A stretch of 64,000 bases of DNA from Halalkalicoccus jeotgali B3 (GCF_000196895.1 NC_014297.1:1494119-1558118); one strand, 5' to 3'; shown: positions 51,851 to 61,294, counted from the stretch's first letter. The notes: a model not told the origin generated them from the sequence alone. A program made the numbers and translations.

Positions 51851-53701
51851 ATGCAACCGCGTACGGAGACCTGCGTCGCGGGCTGGGAGCCCCGGTCGGC
51901 GGCGACCGGCTACGCCGGCCTTGGGGCGCTCGCCGAGTCGGAGTTCTCGGGTGCGATCGCTGCGTCGGGAGCCACCCTGTTCATGCTCAACGGCCGCGCG
52001 ATCGGGCTCTTCGGGGGATCCATCGAGGAGTTCCGGGCGGCCCCGCTGACCGCCCACAGCGCGCCGCACCCGGCTCTGCCGTTGCTCCTTTCGATGCGAG
52101 AGCGTGGCGGCGAGACGCGTGCGACCTACTACACCGACGAGACGCCGATCGAATCGACACAAGAGACCCTCGAATCGAGCGGGTTCACCGGCTACGTCGA
52201 ACTCTCCGAGAACGTCCTCAGCGGCGATTACTTCGTCGTCTACCACCGAGGTCGATCGATGAGCGTCGGCTTCGTCGGATCGACCGACCGACTGCTCACC
52301 GACGAGGACGCCGCTTCGCGCCTCGCCGACGAGGTGGGGATCTACACGGTCGAGGCGGTCGACGTCGACGAGATCCCGATCCCCGATGCGACGGCCGACA
52401 CGGGGACGGCGACGGATCTGGATGAATCGAGCGGGACGGACGCGACCGACGGCGACCCTGCGCCCGACGAACCCAACGACGCCCGCACCGAGGCGCGGGC
52501 GGTCGAGGAGGAGACCGATTCGGAGCGCGACCCCCCGGAGGCTAACCGTACCGACTCCGCCGAACCCACTGCCCCTACCGAGTCCGAACTGAACGCCGAT
52601 AGCGACCACCCGGTAGCCGACGTCGGAGCACCCTCCGAACCGACCGACGCGAGCGAGCGCTGGGGGTCGGTGATCGAGGAGCCCGTCGAGGATCGGATCG
52701 CCGCCGAACGCCAGTGGCGCGAGACCACCCGGATCCCGTCTCTCGACCCCGCCCGGAGTGCGCTCGCGACAACGGAGGCCGAGGCCACACCGCCGGCCGA
52801 AACCGCGCCCGAACCTGGCGAGGAGCTCCTCTCACAGGCGCTCGACGCACTCGAATCGGAGCGCAAGGCCCGCGAGGACGCCGAACGGACGATCACGCGA
52901 CTCCGTGAGGAAGTCGAGGACCTCGAACGACGACTGGCCGCCCAGGAGAACGCCCCGTCGACCGACTCGGGGTCGGAATCGGAGACACCGTCGGGCCGGG
53001 AACTGGATCCGAGGACGGCCCTCTCGGGGACGAACCTCTTCGTTCGCTACGCCTCGAAGGGGGCCGCGACCCTCGAGGACGCCCATGCGGGCGAGATCGA
53101 CCGAGAGACGCTCGCGGAGAATCTCCGGCTCGAACGGCGCACCGAGTTCGAGGCGGCCGATGTGACGGTCGATGGCGACCCTTTCGAGGGGTTTCTTACC
53201 AACCGCCTCGAACACCGGTTCGCCGAGTGGCTCGTCGGCGAGTTGCCGTTCGAACTCGCGGCAACGGGCCACGCGAACTCGCTCGGCGCGCTCTACGATG
53301 CGCTGCCCGCGATCGACCGGATCGAGTTCGACGGGGTGATCGAAACCGAAGCGGGATCGTGGCGCTTCGACGTGATCTGCCGGGATCGGATGGGCGAGGC
53401 GCTGGTCGTTCTGGATTGTGACGCGACGCGCGCGGCGACGACCGCAGACCGGGTCGCGGCGCTCGTCGAGGAGGCGACCGACGCGAAAACGGCGGCGACC
53501 GACCTCGCGGGCGCGATGGTACTAACGACGAGCTACTTCGATCCCGAGGCGCTCTCGACGGCCGAGGAGGCGACGCGCTCGGGCCTGCTCGGCGGTGACT
53601 CTCGGGAGAGTTACGTGACGATCTCGCGGCGCACGGGCTATCACCTCTGTCTGATCGAGACACACGACGGGACGTTTCACCTCACCGTTCCAGAACTCTA
53701 G
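51851..53701 (+). CDS. Large haloarchaeal protein with N-terminal domain, coiled coil and C-terminal conserved domain
   Basis: The 616-residue soluble protein has three parts. Residues 1-170 form a domain rich in alternating strands (TCVAGWEPRSAATGYAGLGA, FMLNGRAIGLFGGSIEEF, FVVYHRGRSMSVGFVG). Residues 180-330 are a low-complexity acidic linker. Residues 325-370 contain a coiled coil (ERKAREDAERTITRLREEVE), and residues 400-616 a folded domain with DRIEFDGVIETEAGSWRFDV and EALVVLDCD, which faintly recalls a PD-(D/E)XK nuclease-like core. Haloarchaeal relatives are known only by DUF names (I recall DUF7527). I do not assign a function. It converges on the next gene with a 4-base overlap. Confidence 0.72.
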   Translation: MQPRTETCVAGWEPRSAATGYAGLGALAESEFSGAIAASGATLFMLNGRAIGLFGGSIEEFRAAPLTAHSAPHPALPLLLSMRERGGETRATYYTDETPIESTQETLESSGFTGYVELSENVLSGDYFVVYHRGRSMSVGFVGSTDRLLTDEDAASRLADEVGIYTVEAVDVDEIPIPDATADTGTATDLDESSGTDATDGDPAPDEPNDARTEARAVEEETDSERDPPEANRTDSAEPTAPTESELNADSDHPVADVGAPSEPTDASERWGSVIEEPVEDRIAAERQWRETTRIPSLDPARSALATTEAEATPPAETAPEPGEELLSQALDALESERKAREDAERTITRLREEVEDLERRLAAQENAPSTDSGSESETPSGRELDPRTALSGTNLFVRYASKGAATLEDAHAGEIDRETLAENLRLERRTEFEAADVTVDGDPFEGFLTNRLEHRFAEWLVGELPFELAATGHANSLGALYDALPAIDRIEFDGVIETEAGSWRFDVICRDRMGEALVVLDCDATRAATTADRVAALVEEATDAKTAATDLAGAMVLTTSYFDPEALSTAEEATRSGLLGGDSRESYVTISRRTGYHLCLIETHDGTFHLTVPEL

Positions 53702-54003
53702 CTTTCGACTTCGGCGACGCCCTCGATTTTCATCCCTTCGAGGGTGCCGATCGTCTCCGCGAGTTTGTCGTCGAGATCGGCGACGAACTCCTCGGTGCGC
53801 TCGGTAGTGATCGCTCCCTGACTGGAGGGTTCGATGAGGTTCTCCTCCTCGAGGACGCGAAGCGAGTAGCGGACTTTGTGGTGGGGGTAGCCGGTTTCGT
53901 TCGACATCTTCACGATCCCGATGGGTTCGTTCTCGATGACCATCTTCAGGACCTGGAGGTGCCGTTCCAGCATATCGACTTCTTTCTCAAGCCGGTCTAT
54001 CAT
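53698..54003 (-). CDS. Small winged-helix transcriptional regulator
   Basis: The 101-residue protein has a leading coiled-coil helix (MIDRLEKEVDMLERHLQVL), a helix-turn-helix in IGIVKMSNETGYPHHKVRYSLRVLEEEN (residues 27-54), and an acidic helical tail. It matches a haloarchaeal predicted regulator type (COG3432-like). The ATG is the first in frame after a TATA-like TTTAAAAGG about 30 bases upstream (minus strand), so this start is preferred to longer ones. Confidence 0.82.
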   Translation of the reverse strand: MIDRLEKEVDMLERHLQVLKMVIENEPIGIVKMSNETGYPHHKVRYSLRVLEEENLIEPSSQGAITTERTEEFVADLDDKLAETIGTLEGMKIEGVAEVES

Positions 54004-54223
54004 GGCATTTGTTAACTTGTCGTTGCACCTTTTAAACGTTGCCCTCGGGCGGCGCCATCCGCGATTCCAACTCGGGTCTACGTCGTGGCAGTAGGTAACG
54101 TTTCCGGTCCACTCGGAACTCCCGCCGAGCGGGGCCGGTTCGATCGAAGGCGGCGAGAGTCGGTTCCGGGCGGCCACCCATACCGTAATCGGTTTAGCGG
54201 CCGGGGAAGAACCGGCGGCTGTT

Positions 54224-55579
54224 ATGACCGTCACCATCGTCGGGTCTCAACTCGGCGACGAAGGCAAGGGCGGGGTCGTCGATCTCTACGGCGAGTCCGT
54301 CGACGTCGTCGCCCGCTATCAGGGCGGCGACAACGCCGGCCACACCGTCGTTCACGGCGACGAGGAGTACAAACTCTCGCTCGTCCCCAGCGGCGCGGTT
54401 CGCGGGAAGGTCGGCGTGCTCGGCAACGGCTGTGTCGTCAACCCCGAGACGCTGTTCTCGGAACTCGACGCCCTGCGAGAGCGCGGGCTCGACCCCGACG
54501 TGCGGGTCGCAGAGCGCGCCCACGTCATCATGCCCTATCACACCGTCCTGGACGGGATCGAGGAGCGCGCCAAATCGGACTCGGACCTCGATGCGGGCAC
54601 CACCGGCAAAGGGATCGGTCCGACCTACGAGGACAAGGTCGGCCGCCGGGGGATCCGGATCGGCGACCTGCTCGATCCCGACTCGCTCAGAACTAAACTC
54701 GAGTACGCCGTCCCCCAGAAGCGCGCGCTCGCCGAGGACGTCTTCGGCGCGACGACCGACGAGGCCTTCGACATCGGGAGCCTCTACGAACAGTACCGCC
54801 GGTACGGCGAGCGCCTCGCCGAGGAGGGGATGACCGTCAACGCCGGCGACTATCTCACCGAGCACATCGAGGCCGGCGAGAACGTCATGTTCGAGGGCGC
54901 ACAGGGCACCTCCATCGACATCGACCACGGCGACTACCCGTTCGTGACGTCCTCGAACCCCACGGCGGGCTACGCCGCGACCGGCACCGGCGTCGGCCCG
55001 ACGGTCGTCGGGCGCGGCGAGGTCATCGGCGTCGTCAAGGCGTACCTCACGCGCGTCGGCACGGGCGAGCTTCCGACGGAACTCGGTTCGGTCGAGGGTC
55101 AGACCCCCGAGGACGGTGGCCGTCCCGGGATGGCCGACCTCGCCACCGAAATCCGCGACGAGGGCGGCGAGTACGGCACGGTCACCGGTCGCCCGCGCCG
55201 GGTCGGCTGGCTCGACGTGCCGATGTTGCGCCACGCCGCGCGCGTCAGCGGTTTCACCGGGCTCGCGATCAACCACATCGACGTGCTCGCCGGCCTCGAC
55301 GAGGTCGAGGTCGGCCACTCCTACACGCTCGACGGCGAGGAAATCACGACGCTACCCTCGACGAGCGAGCGGTGGGCCCGCTGTGATGTCAATTATCGGT
55401 CGTTCGATGGCTGGCCGGCGGTCGACTGGGAGACGGTCGCCAGCGAGGGCTACGACGCCATTCCCGAGAACGCCCGTACCTATCTCGAATACATCAGCAC
55501 GGAACTCGATACCCCGATCTACGCCGTCGGCGTCGGTCCCGGTCGCGAGCAGACGGTCGTTCTCGAAACGCCGTTCTGA
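54224..55579 (+). CDS. purA: Adenylosuccinate synthetase
   Basis: The 451-residue enzyme starts with the GTP-binding loop SQLGDEGKGGVVDLYGE (residues 7-23), and has GGDNAGHTVVHGDEEYK, TGKGIGPTYEDKVGRRGIR, FEGAQGTSIDIDHGDYPFVTSS, GRPRRVGWLDVPML and the C-terminal VGVGPGREQTVV. It forms adenylosuccinate from IMP and aspartate for AMP synthesis. The 220-base spacer before it contains the promoter of the divergent regulator and a GTAATCGGTTTAGC box upstream of purA. Confidence 0.97.
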   Translation: MTVTIVGSQLGDEGKGGVVDLYGESVDVVARYQGGDNAGHTVVHGDEEYKLSLVPSGAVRGKVGVLGNGCVVNPETLFSELDALRERGLDPDVRVAERAHVIMPYHTVLDGIEERAKSDSDLDAGTTGKGIGPTYEDKVGRRGIRIGDLLDPDSLRTKLEYAVPQKRALAEDVFGATTDEAFDIGSLYEQYRRYGERLAEEGMTVNAGDYLTEHIEAGENVMFEGAQGTSIDIDHGDYPFVTSSNPTAGYAATGTGVGPTVVGRGEVIGVVKAYLTRVGTGELPTELGSVEGQTPEDGGRPGMADLATEIRDEGGEYGTVTGRPRRVGWLDVPMLRHAARVSGFTGLAINHIDVLAGLDEVEVGHSYTLDGEEITTLPSTSERWARCDVNYRSFDGWPAVDWETVASEGYDAIPENARTYLEYISTELDTPIYAVGVGPGREQTVVLETPF

Positions 55580-55590
55580 GCCGTTTCCGT

Positions 55591-56149
55591 TCAGTTCTCG
55601 CGTCCAAGCCGCCAGAGCGCGCGATAGAGTGTCCAACAGTCGATACTGGCGTCCTCGGCGACCGCCCGACACGTATCGAGAAACCTGCGGTACTCCTCAA
55701 TAGAGAGCGACTCGGGATACGGGTCGTCGAGTTCGCCGGCTTCCGAGAGCGCGCCCCATGTCCGCCCGTCGACGGCTACGTAGCGTTCGGGGTCGATGAA
55801 CTGGAGGAAAGCGCTCGCGACGGCGACATCGACACCCTCTAGCCCCGACAGGTGGCCGATCGCGTCCTCGATCCCGGCGGCGTTCGCCGCGGCGATGACC
55901 GCCTCGCGGACCGCACCGCGCCCGTTCTCGCCGAAGTGCGCCTCGCCCGCTCGGGCCTCCCCGGTTGCCGGCGCCCAGATAGCGCCGGTAGTACCACTGG
56001 ACGACCCATTCGGCGTCCCGGAAGCCGAATTCGCCGGCGGCGAACGCCGCCGGATACGTCTCGATTCCCTCCTGTTCGACGGGATAGAACGGCTCTTCGC
56101 GCTCGTACTCCGCCACCTTCTCCTCGATCGTCGAGCGAGTGAGTGTCAT
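55591..56149 (-). pseudogene. Haloarchaeal protein with HhH-like region, broken by a frameshift
   Basis: The 5' part reads MTLTRSTIEEKVAEYEREEP, with PFYPVEQEGIETYPAAFAAG and FRDAEWVVQWYYRR. Between about 55961 and 55985 (minus strand) the frame shifts by one; the other frame then gives GEARAGEAHFGENGRGAVRE, followed by AIGHLSGLEGVDVAVASAFL, DPERYVAVDGRTWGAL and LYRALWRLGREN with a stop at 55591. The whole spans 559 bases, i.e. 186 codons plus one. The middle resembles the helix-hairpin-helix of HhH-GPD-type DNA glycosylases (GLEGVDVAVASAFLQFIDPE), but no catalytic Asp-Lys pair is established. This could be a real break or a base-calling error. Confidence 0.78.
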
Positions 56150-56292
56150 ACTCACTATTCGACAGGGAGTGTCCTCAACGTTCGCCCCGTAATCGCGTCC
56201 CGTTACGTATCACCTAGTGGGACACACGCAGGCGTTAAGTGAGTGGTACACCTTTACATGATCGATGATCAAACACCGAGGGAGGAAGAACA

Positions 56293-58422
56293 ATGGCATC
56301 TGAAGAACAGGAGCCGGTCAAGACGATCTGTCCGTACTGTGGCGTTGGGTGTGGCATCCAGGTGAAACCGGGCGAGGAGCCCGGCGACATGCGTTTCATG
56401 CCGTGGGGCGAGGCGCCGGTCAACGAGGGAAAAATCTGCATCAAAGGCGGTGCGGCCACGCAGGTCATCGACCACGAGGATCGACTGACAGACCCGCTGA
56501 TCAAGGAGGACGGCGAGTTCCGCGAGGCGACGTGGGAGGAGGCCTACGGCCGTATCGTCGAGGAACTCGAACGGATCCGTGAGGAGTACGGCCCCGACGC
56601 GATGGGGTTCTACGGCTCCTCGAAGACGATGAACGAGGAGAACTACCTCCTCCAGAAGCTCGCGCGCCGGTACGGGACGAACAACGTCGACAACTGCACG
56701 CGGATGTGCCACGCCTCGACGGTGTGGGCCCTTCGAACGAGCCTCGGCGCGGGCGCGATGACCAATAGCATGAAAGACCTCCGCGAGGAGGCCGACGTCT
56801 TCTGGATCCAGGGCGCGAACCCCGGCGAACAACACCCGATCGCCAACAGCGTCTACTTCCGCCAGGCGGTCTTGGAGGGCGCGACGGTCATCCAGGTCGA
56901 CCCCCACGCGAACAAGACGACCCGCTCGTTCAAGATCGACGACACCGACCGGCACATGCACCTCCAGCTCGAACCGGGCACTGACATCCCGCTTTTGAAC
57001 GTCGTCATCAAGACGATCCTCGAAAAGCACGAGGAGAACCCCGCCGAGGGCTGGATCGACGAGGCGTTCATCGAGGAGCGCACCGAGGGCTTCGAGCACC
57101 TCAAAGAGACCCTCGAGGACTTCGATAAGGAGGCCGCCGCCGAGGAGTGTGGTGTTCCACTCGAAGACCTCGAACTCGCCGCCGAGAAGTACGCCAGCGC
57201 CGACAACGCCGCCATCTTCACCGGAATGGGGATGAGCCAGCACGCCTGTGGCGTCGACAACGTCCAAAACGAGATCAACCTCGCGCTGATCACGGGCAAC
57301 CTCGGGCGACCGGGGACAGGAGTGAACCCGCTGCGGGGCCAGAACAACGTCCAGGGGACCTGTGACGTCGGCGCGATGCCGAACGTCCTCCCCGGCTACC
57401 AGCTGGTCGACGACGACGAAGCCAGAAAGAGCGTCGAGGAGGTCTGGGGCTTCGACGTACCCCCGGAACCGGGGCTGACGAACGTCGAGATCTCCCACGA
57501 GTTCGGCGAGTCGGTCAACGGGCTGTACGTCATGGGCGAGAACCCCGTGATGAGCGAGCCCGACGCGAACGACGTCGCGGAACGCATCCAGGAGCTGGAG
57601 TTCATCGTCGCCCAGGACATCTTCATGACCGAGACGGCGAAGTACGCCGACGTGGTGCTGCCGGCGACGACCTGGGCCGAGCGCGGCGGCACCGTCACGA
57701 ACACCGACAGGAGGGTCCAGCGGATGCGCCCGGTTCAGAAGGTCCACGAGAACACCAAACACGACCTCGAGATCGTCTCGGAGATCGGCACCCGACTGTT
57801 CGGCGAGGGGTTCGACTTCGAGGACCCCGAGGAAGTGTTCGAGGAACTTCGACAGGTCTGTCCGAGCTACCACGGGATGACCTACGACGCGCTCGGCGAG
57901 GAGGGGATCCAGTGGCCCTGCTACGAGGAGGGCGACGCGGGCGACCAGTACCTCTACGAGGAGGATTTCGACACCGAGAGCGGACTGGGCCACATCGAGG
58001 GCGTCAATCACACCCCGCCGGCCGAAACCCCCGACGACGAGTACCCGCTGATCCTCACCACCGCGCGCCTTGAGGAACACTACAACACGGGGACTATGAG
58101 CCGACGGTCGCCGACGCTGAACCGCCAGCACCCCGAGAACTTCGTCGACATCCACCCGAACGACGCCGAGCGCTACGGGATCGAGGACGGTCAAGAGGTG
58201 ACGATCCGCTCGCGGCGCGGCGAGATCACCGTCGAGGCGCAGATCACCGAGGACATCAAGGAGGGGGCGATCTGGACGACGCCGCACTTCGCCGCGGCCT
58301 CCGCGAACCGGCTCACGAACGACGTGCTCGACGAACGCGCGAAGATCCCCGAATACAAGGCGGCAGCAGCCGAGATCGAGGTCGGCATCGAACCCACCGA
58401 CGAGGCACCGGCCGACGACTGA
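56293..58422 (+). CDS. fdhF: Formate dehydrogenase-like molybdo/tungsto-enzyme, catalytic subunit
   Basis: The 709-residue molybdopterin oxidoreductase has a [4Fe-4S] motif (CPYCGVGCGI, then EGKICIKGG), the metal-ligand Cys and catalytic His in NCTRMCHASTVWAL (about residues 135-148), GMSQHACGVDNVQ, GQNNVQGTCDVGAMPNVLPG, and the C-terminal molydopterin dinucleotide-binding fold (YNTGTMSRRSPTLNRQHPE). Selenocysteine is replaced by Cys. No beta or gamma subunit, nor a formate transporter or FdhD, is adjacent, so its electron partner is elsewhere (possibly ferredoxin). A good GGAGG ribosome site lies 10 bases before the ATG. Confidence 0.9.
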   Translation: MASEEQEPVKTICPYCGVGCGIQVKPGEEPGDMRFMPWGEAPVNEGKICIKGGAATQVIDHEDRLTDPLIKEDGEFREATWEEAYGRIVEELERIREEYGPDAMGFYGSSKTMNEENYLLQKLARRYGTNNVDNCTRMCHASTVWALRTSLGAGAMTNSMKDLREEADVFWIQGANPGEQHPIANSVYFRQAVLEGATVIQVDPHANKTTRSFKIDDTDRHMHLQLEPGTDIPLLNVVIKTILEKHEENPAEGWIDEAFIEERTEGFEHLKETLEDFDKEAAAEECGVPLEDLELAAEKYASADNAAIFTGMGMSQHACGVDNVQNEINLALITGNLGRPGTGVNPLRGQNNVQGTCDVGAMPNVLPGYQLVDDDEARKSVEEVWGFDVPPEPGLTNVEISHEFGESVNGLYVMGENPVMSEPDANDVAERIQELEFIVAQDIFMTETAKYADVVLPATTWAERGGTVTNTDRRVQRMRPVQKVHENTKHDLEIVSEIGTRLFGEGFDFEDPEEVFEELRQVCPSYHGMTYDALGEEGIQWPCYEEGDAGDQYLYEEDFDTESGLGHIEGVNHTPPAETPDDEYPLILTTARLEEHYNTGTMSRRSPTLNRQHPENFVDIHPNDAERYGIEDGQEVTIRSRRGEITVEAQITEDIKEGAIWTTPHFAAASANRLTNDVLDERAKIPEYKAAAAEIEVGIEPTDEAPADD

Positions 58423-58510
58423 TCGCGACCCGAACTTCGATCGCCAACACGCCCTCGGGACGGAACCACGGTGGCTATGTCCCCCGCGGTTCCGTTGGCC
58501 TAGGACGACC

Positions 58511-59722
58511 ATGGAGACGAACGTCTATCGCACACGCGAGGGACTCCGCCACGCCTTCCGTGACGTCTTGAACTTCTACTACCCAGACTGTCTCGACACG
58601 CGAGTCGGTGGCTACGTCGCCCAGCTCGACGAACGGGCGGGATACGTCTATGACTCGCGCAGCAAGCACCTCGTCGCAACCGCCCGCGCGATCAACAACT
58701 TCTCCTTGGGAACCCTCGCCGACGGCCCCGAGTGGTGCCGCCATGCCGCCGAACACGGGCTCCGCTTCCTCTCAACCGCTCACTGGGACCCCGAGCACGA
58801 GGGGTACGACTGGCTGCTCGACGAGCGTGCGCCCGTCGATCGGACGCGCTTTTGTTACGGCCACGCGTTCGCGCTACTTGCGGGTGCGCGGGTACATCAG
58901 GCCGGTATTCCGGGTGGACGAGCGGAGCTCGACCGGGCGTTCTCGGTCCTTGAGAAGCGCTTCTTCGAGCCCGAACGGGGACTCTACGCCGACCGAGCCT
59001 CGCCCGATTGGGCGGAGCTCTCGCCGTATCGGGGTGCGAACGCGAACATGCACACCCTTGAAGCGCTGCTCGCTGCGGGCGAGGCCACGGGAGAGGAACG
59101 GTTTTTCGAGCGAGCCATCGAAGTCGCCGAGCGCTTCACCCGCGAGCTCGCCACGGAGACCGACGGCCTGCTCTGGGAGCACTACACGGAGTCTTGGAAG
59201 CACGACCTCTCGTACAACGAAGACGAGCCCGACCACCAGTTCCGCCCGCCGGGCTACCAGCCGGGCCATCACGCCGAGTGGGCGAAGCTTCTGATCCTCC
59301 TTGCCGAACACCGCGAGGAGGACTGGCTCACCGAGCGTGCGATGGAACTGTTCGACAGCGCGATGGAGCTGGGCTGGGACGGAAATCATGGGGGGCTCTA
59401 CTACACGGTCGAAGCCTCCGGAGAACCGATCGTCGACGAGAAGTACGGCTGGGCCCACACCGAGGCGATCGGCGCGAGCGCGCTGTTGGCCCGGTACGAC
59501 TCCTCGTATCTCGAGTGGTACGACCGCCTCTGGGAGTATTCCGCCGAGCACCTGATCAACCCCCGATACGGCAACTGGTACGAACGACTCACCCGCGAGG
59601 GCGAACTTCCCGAGCCCGATCACGGACCCGCAGTCGAACCGGGGTATCACCCGATCACGAACTGCTGGCTCGCGATGGGGGTCCTCGAGGACGATCCGAC
59701 GGCACTGGACGCCGACGGGTAG
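58511..59722 (+). CDS. AGE family epimerase/isomerase
   Basis: The 403-residue alpha/alpha barrel protein resembles N-acylglucosamine 2-epimerase and mannose isomerase: an initial LNFYYPDCLDTRVGGYVAQLD, RSKHLVATARAINNFSLG, RFCYGHAFALLAGARV, the NANMHTLEALLAAGEATGEE stretch with a conserved His, and GYQPGHHAEWAKLLIL with another His. Those His residues act in proton transfer on the sugar. The substrate could be mannose or an N-acyl amino sugar. It lies 88 bases after fdhF. Confidence 0.88.
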   Translation: METNVYRTREGLRHAFRDVLNFYYPDCLDTRVGGYVAQLDERAGYVYDSRSKHLVATARAINNFSLGTLADGPEWCRHAAEHGLRFLSTAHWDPEHEGYDWLLDERAPVDRTRFCYGHAFALLAGARVHQAGIPGGRAELDRAFSVLEKRFFEPERGLYADRASPDWAELSPYRGANANMHTLEALLAAGEATGEERFFERAIEVAERFTRELATETDGLLWEHYTESWKHDLSYNEDEPDHQFRPPGYQPGHHAEWAKLLILLAEHREEDWLTERAMELFDSAMELGWDGNHGGLYYTVEASGEPIVDEKYGWAHTEAIGASALLARYDSSYLEWYDRLWEYSAEHLINPRYGNWYERLTREGELPEPDHGPAVEPGYHPITNCWLAMGVLEDDPTALDADG

Positions 59723-59766
59723 GCCGGCCGCGACACGCTTTTGCCCGGGCCGACAGTTGTTCACAT

Positions 59767-60852
59767 ATGACGGAGCCGATACCGGTGACGGTCGTTAGCG
59801 GTTCGCTCGGAGCGGGCAAGACCACGCTGGTCAACCACGTCCTCACGAATCGCGAGGGCTACGAGGTCGCGGTGATCGTCAACGACATGGGCGAGGTCAA
59901 CGTCGACGCGAACCTGATCGCCCGGGAGGGGGATAACGAAGGGATCGTCGACCTCTCGAACGGCTGTATCTGCTGTGAACTGCGCGAGGACCTGCTGACC
60001 GAGGCACGGCGCCTCGCCGAGAGTCGCGAGTTCGACTATCTCCTCGTCGAATCCTCGGGCATCAGCGAGCCGATCCCCGTCGCCCGGACCTTCACCCAGG
60101 GCGAGGGGAGCGATGCGAACGACGAGGGCGCTCCCGAGAACTTCCGCCTCGACACCACGGTATCGGTGATCGACGCCGCGGCGTTCGAGCGGGCGTTCGA
60201 CGCGGGCGAAATCCCCGAGGCGGGGAACGGAGGGGCCGACCGCCCGCTGACCGAGCTCCTGATCGACCAGATTGAGTTCTGCGATCTCCTGCTTCTCAAC
60301 AAGACGGACCTGGTCGAGGAGACGAAACTCGACGAGATCGAGGCGATCGTAGAGCGCCTGCAGCCACGCGCGGAGATCGTTCGTACGACCTACTCGGAGA
60401 TCGACCCGGGACGGGTGCTCGGAACCGGCCGGTTCGACCTGCAGGAGGCCCAGCGCCACGTCGGCTGGAAGCGCGAGCTCGCCGGCGGGCACGGCCACAC
60501 GCATCCCGAAGAAGCGCTCGGCGTCGAGTCGTTCGTCTACCGCGAGAACCGCTCCTTCCATCCCGAGCGCCTCGACGAGGCCTTCGAGTCGCTCTCGGGG
60601 ATCGTCCGGGCGAAGGGGATCTTCCGGCTCGCCGGGCGCGACGACGTGATGGGCTTCAACCTCGCCGGCGGGTCGATCAAGGCCGGGCCGATCGGGCAGT
60701 GGCATCCCGAGGACGACCGGCGAACCGAGCTCGTCTTCATCGGGACGGAGCTCGATGAACCGGGGATCAGGGCGACGCTCGACGAGGCGTTGGTGACCGA
60801 CGCGGAGCGTGACTCGGGACTCTCGGGCGTTGCCGATCCGTTTCCGCCCTAG
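59767..60852 (+). CDS. CobW/COG0523-type GTPase (metallochaperone)
   Basis: The 361-residue GTPase has the P-loop VVSGSLGAGKTTLVNHV, the CxCC metal site NGCICCELRED (about residues 61-71), SSGISEP, LLLNKTDLVEE, and a C-terminal domain with GWKRELAGGHGHTHPEE containing a short His cluster. COG0523 proteins insert zinc or cobalt or help nitrile hydratase and related enzymes. It was started at MTEPIPVTVV; a longer open frame upstream is shadow. It converges on the small CxxC gene with a 4-base overlap. Confidence 0.9.
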   Translation: MTEPIPVTVVSGSLGAGKTTLVNHVLTNREGYEVAVIVNDMGEVNVDANLIAREGDNEGIVDLSNGCICCELREDLLTEARRLAESREFDYLLVESSGISEPIPVARTFTQGEGSDANDEGAPENFRLDTTVSVIDAAAFERAFDAGEIPEAGNGGADRPLTELLIDQIEFCDLLLLNKTDLVEETKLDEIEAIVERLQPRAEIVRTTYSEIDPGRVLGTGRFDLQEAQRHVGWKRELAGGHGHTHPEEALGVESFVYRENRSFHPERLDEAFESLSGIVRAKGIFRLAGRDDVMGFNLAGGSIKAGPIGQWHPEDDRRTELVFIGTELDEPGIRATLDEALVTDAERDSGLSGVADPFPP

Positions 60853-61028
60853 TCGTCAGCGCTGAACTGCTCGCGGAGGTCGTCCCAGGACTCGTGAAAG
60901 CCGTAGTTTTCCGCCTTCTTTCGGCTGTCCTGATAGGTAGCGTCGTACTGGAGGAGCTGATCCCAGCCCTCGTGGGTGTTGTAGCCACAGTACTTGCACA
61001 TGAACTCCTGTTGAGTGCCCGGGAGCAT
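60849..61028 (-). CDS. Small CxxC-containing protein
   Basis: The 59-residue protein has one CKYCGYN pair near the start, then EGWDQLLQYDATYQDSRKKAENYGFHESWDDL, which is helical. A single CxxC with nearby His could bind zinc as a dimer. An alternative start is nine codons later (MCKYCGYN). It converges on the CobW gene, which might supply or sense the same metal (inference). Confidence 0.68.
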   Translation of the reverse strand: MLPGTQQEFMCKYCGYNTHEGWDQLLQYDATYQDSRKKAENYGFHESWDDLREQFSADD

Positions 61029-61095
61029 AACGGTTGTCGCGCGACCGGGGCCCGGGGAGCGACAGGGGGAGTACTGTGGGGCGCTATCGAGTAGC

Positions 61096-61257
61096 ATGGA
61101 CGAACCGAACCCCTTGGACGGTGTCGGCGAAAGGCCCCTGCTCGGTCGGTGCGATCGGTGTTCGTGGTCAGTCACTGCCGGCTCACACTCGGCGGTCGTC
61201 AAGGCCTACCAGAACCACCTGCGAGAGCGCCATCCCGAGGCGTGGCTGCGCGGGTAG
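61096..61257 (+). CDS. Tiny zinc-finger-like protein
   Basis: The 53-residue protein has CDRCSW followed, 18 residues later, by NHLRERHPEAW. C-x2-C plus H-x4-H spaced in this way can form a C2H2-type zinc finger. The start MDEPNPLDG lies about 70 bases downstream of the divergent CxxC gene. Haloarchaea have many such micro-proteins acting as small regulators. Function not assigned. Confidence 0.65.
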   Translation: MDEPNPLDGVGERPLLGRCDRCSWSVTAGSHSAVVKAYQNHLRERHPEAWLRG

Positions 61258-61294
61258 CGTCAAAAAACGGGAATCGCTGCGCTAACCGGCAGTT

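Noticed and set aside
56269-58512. A 747-codon open frame antisense to the formate-dehydrogenase-like gene
   Set aside because: Antisense frames stay open in high-GC DNA; the protein has no domain pattern and the sense gene is unmistakable.
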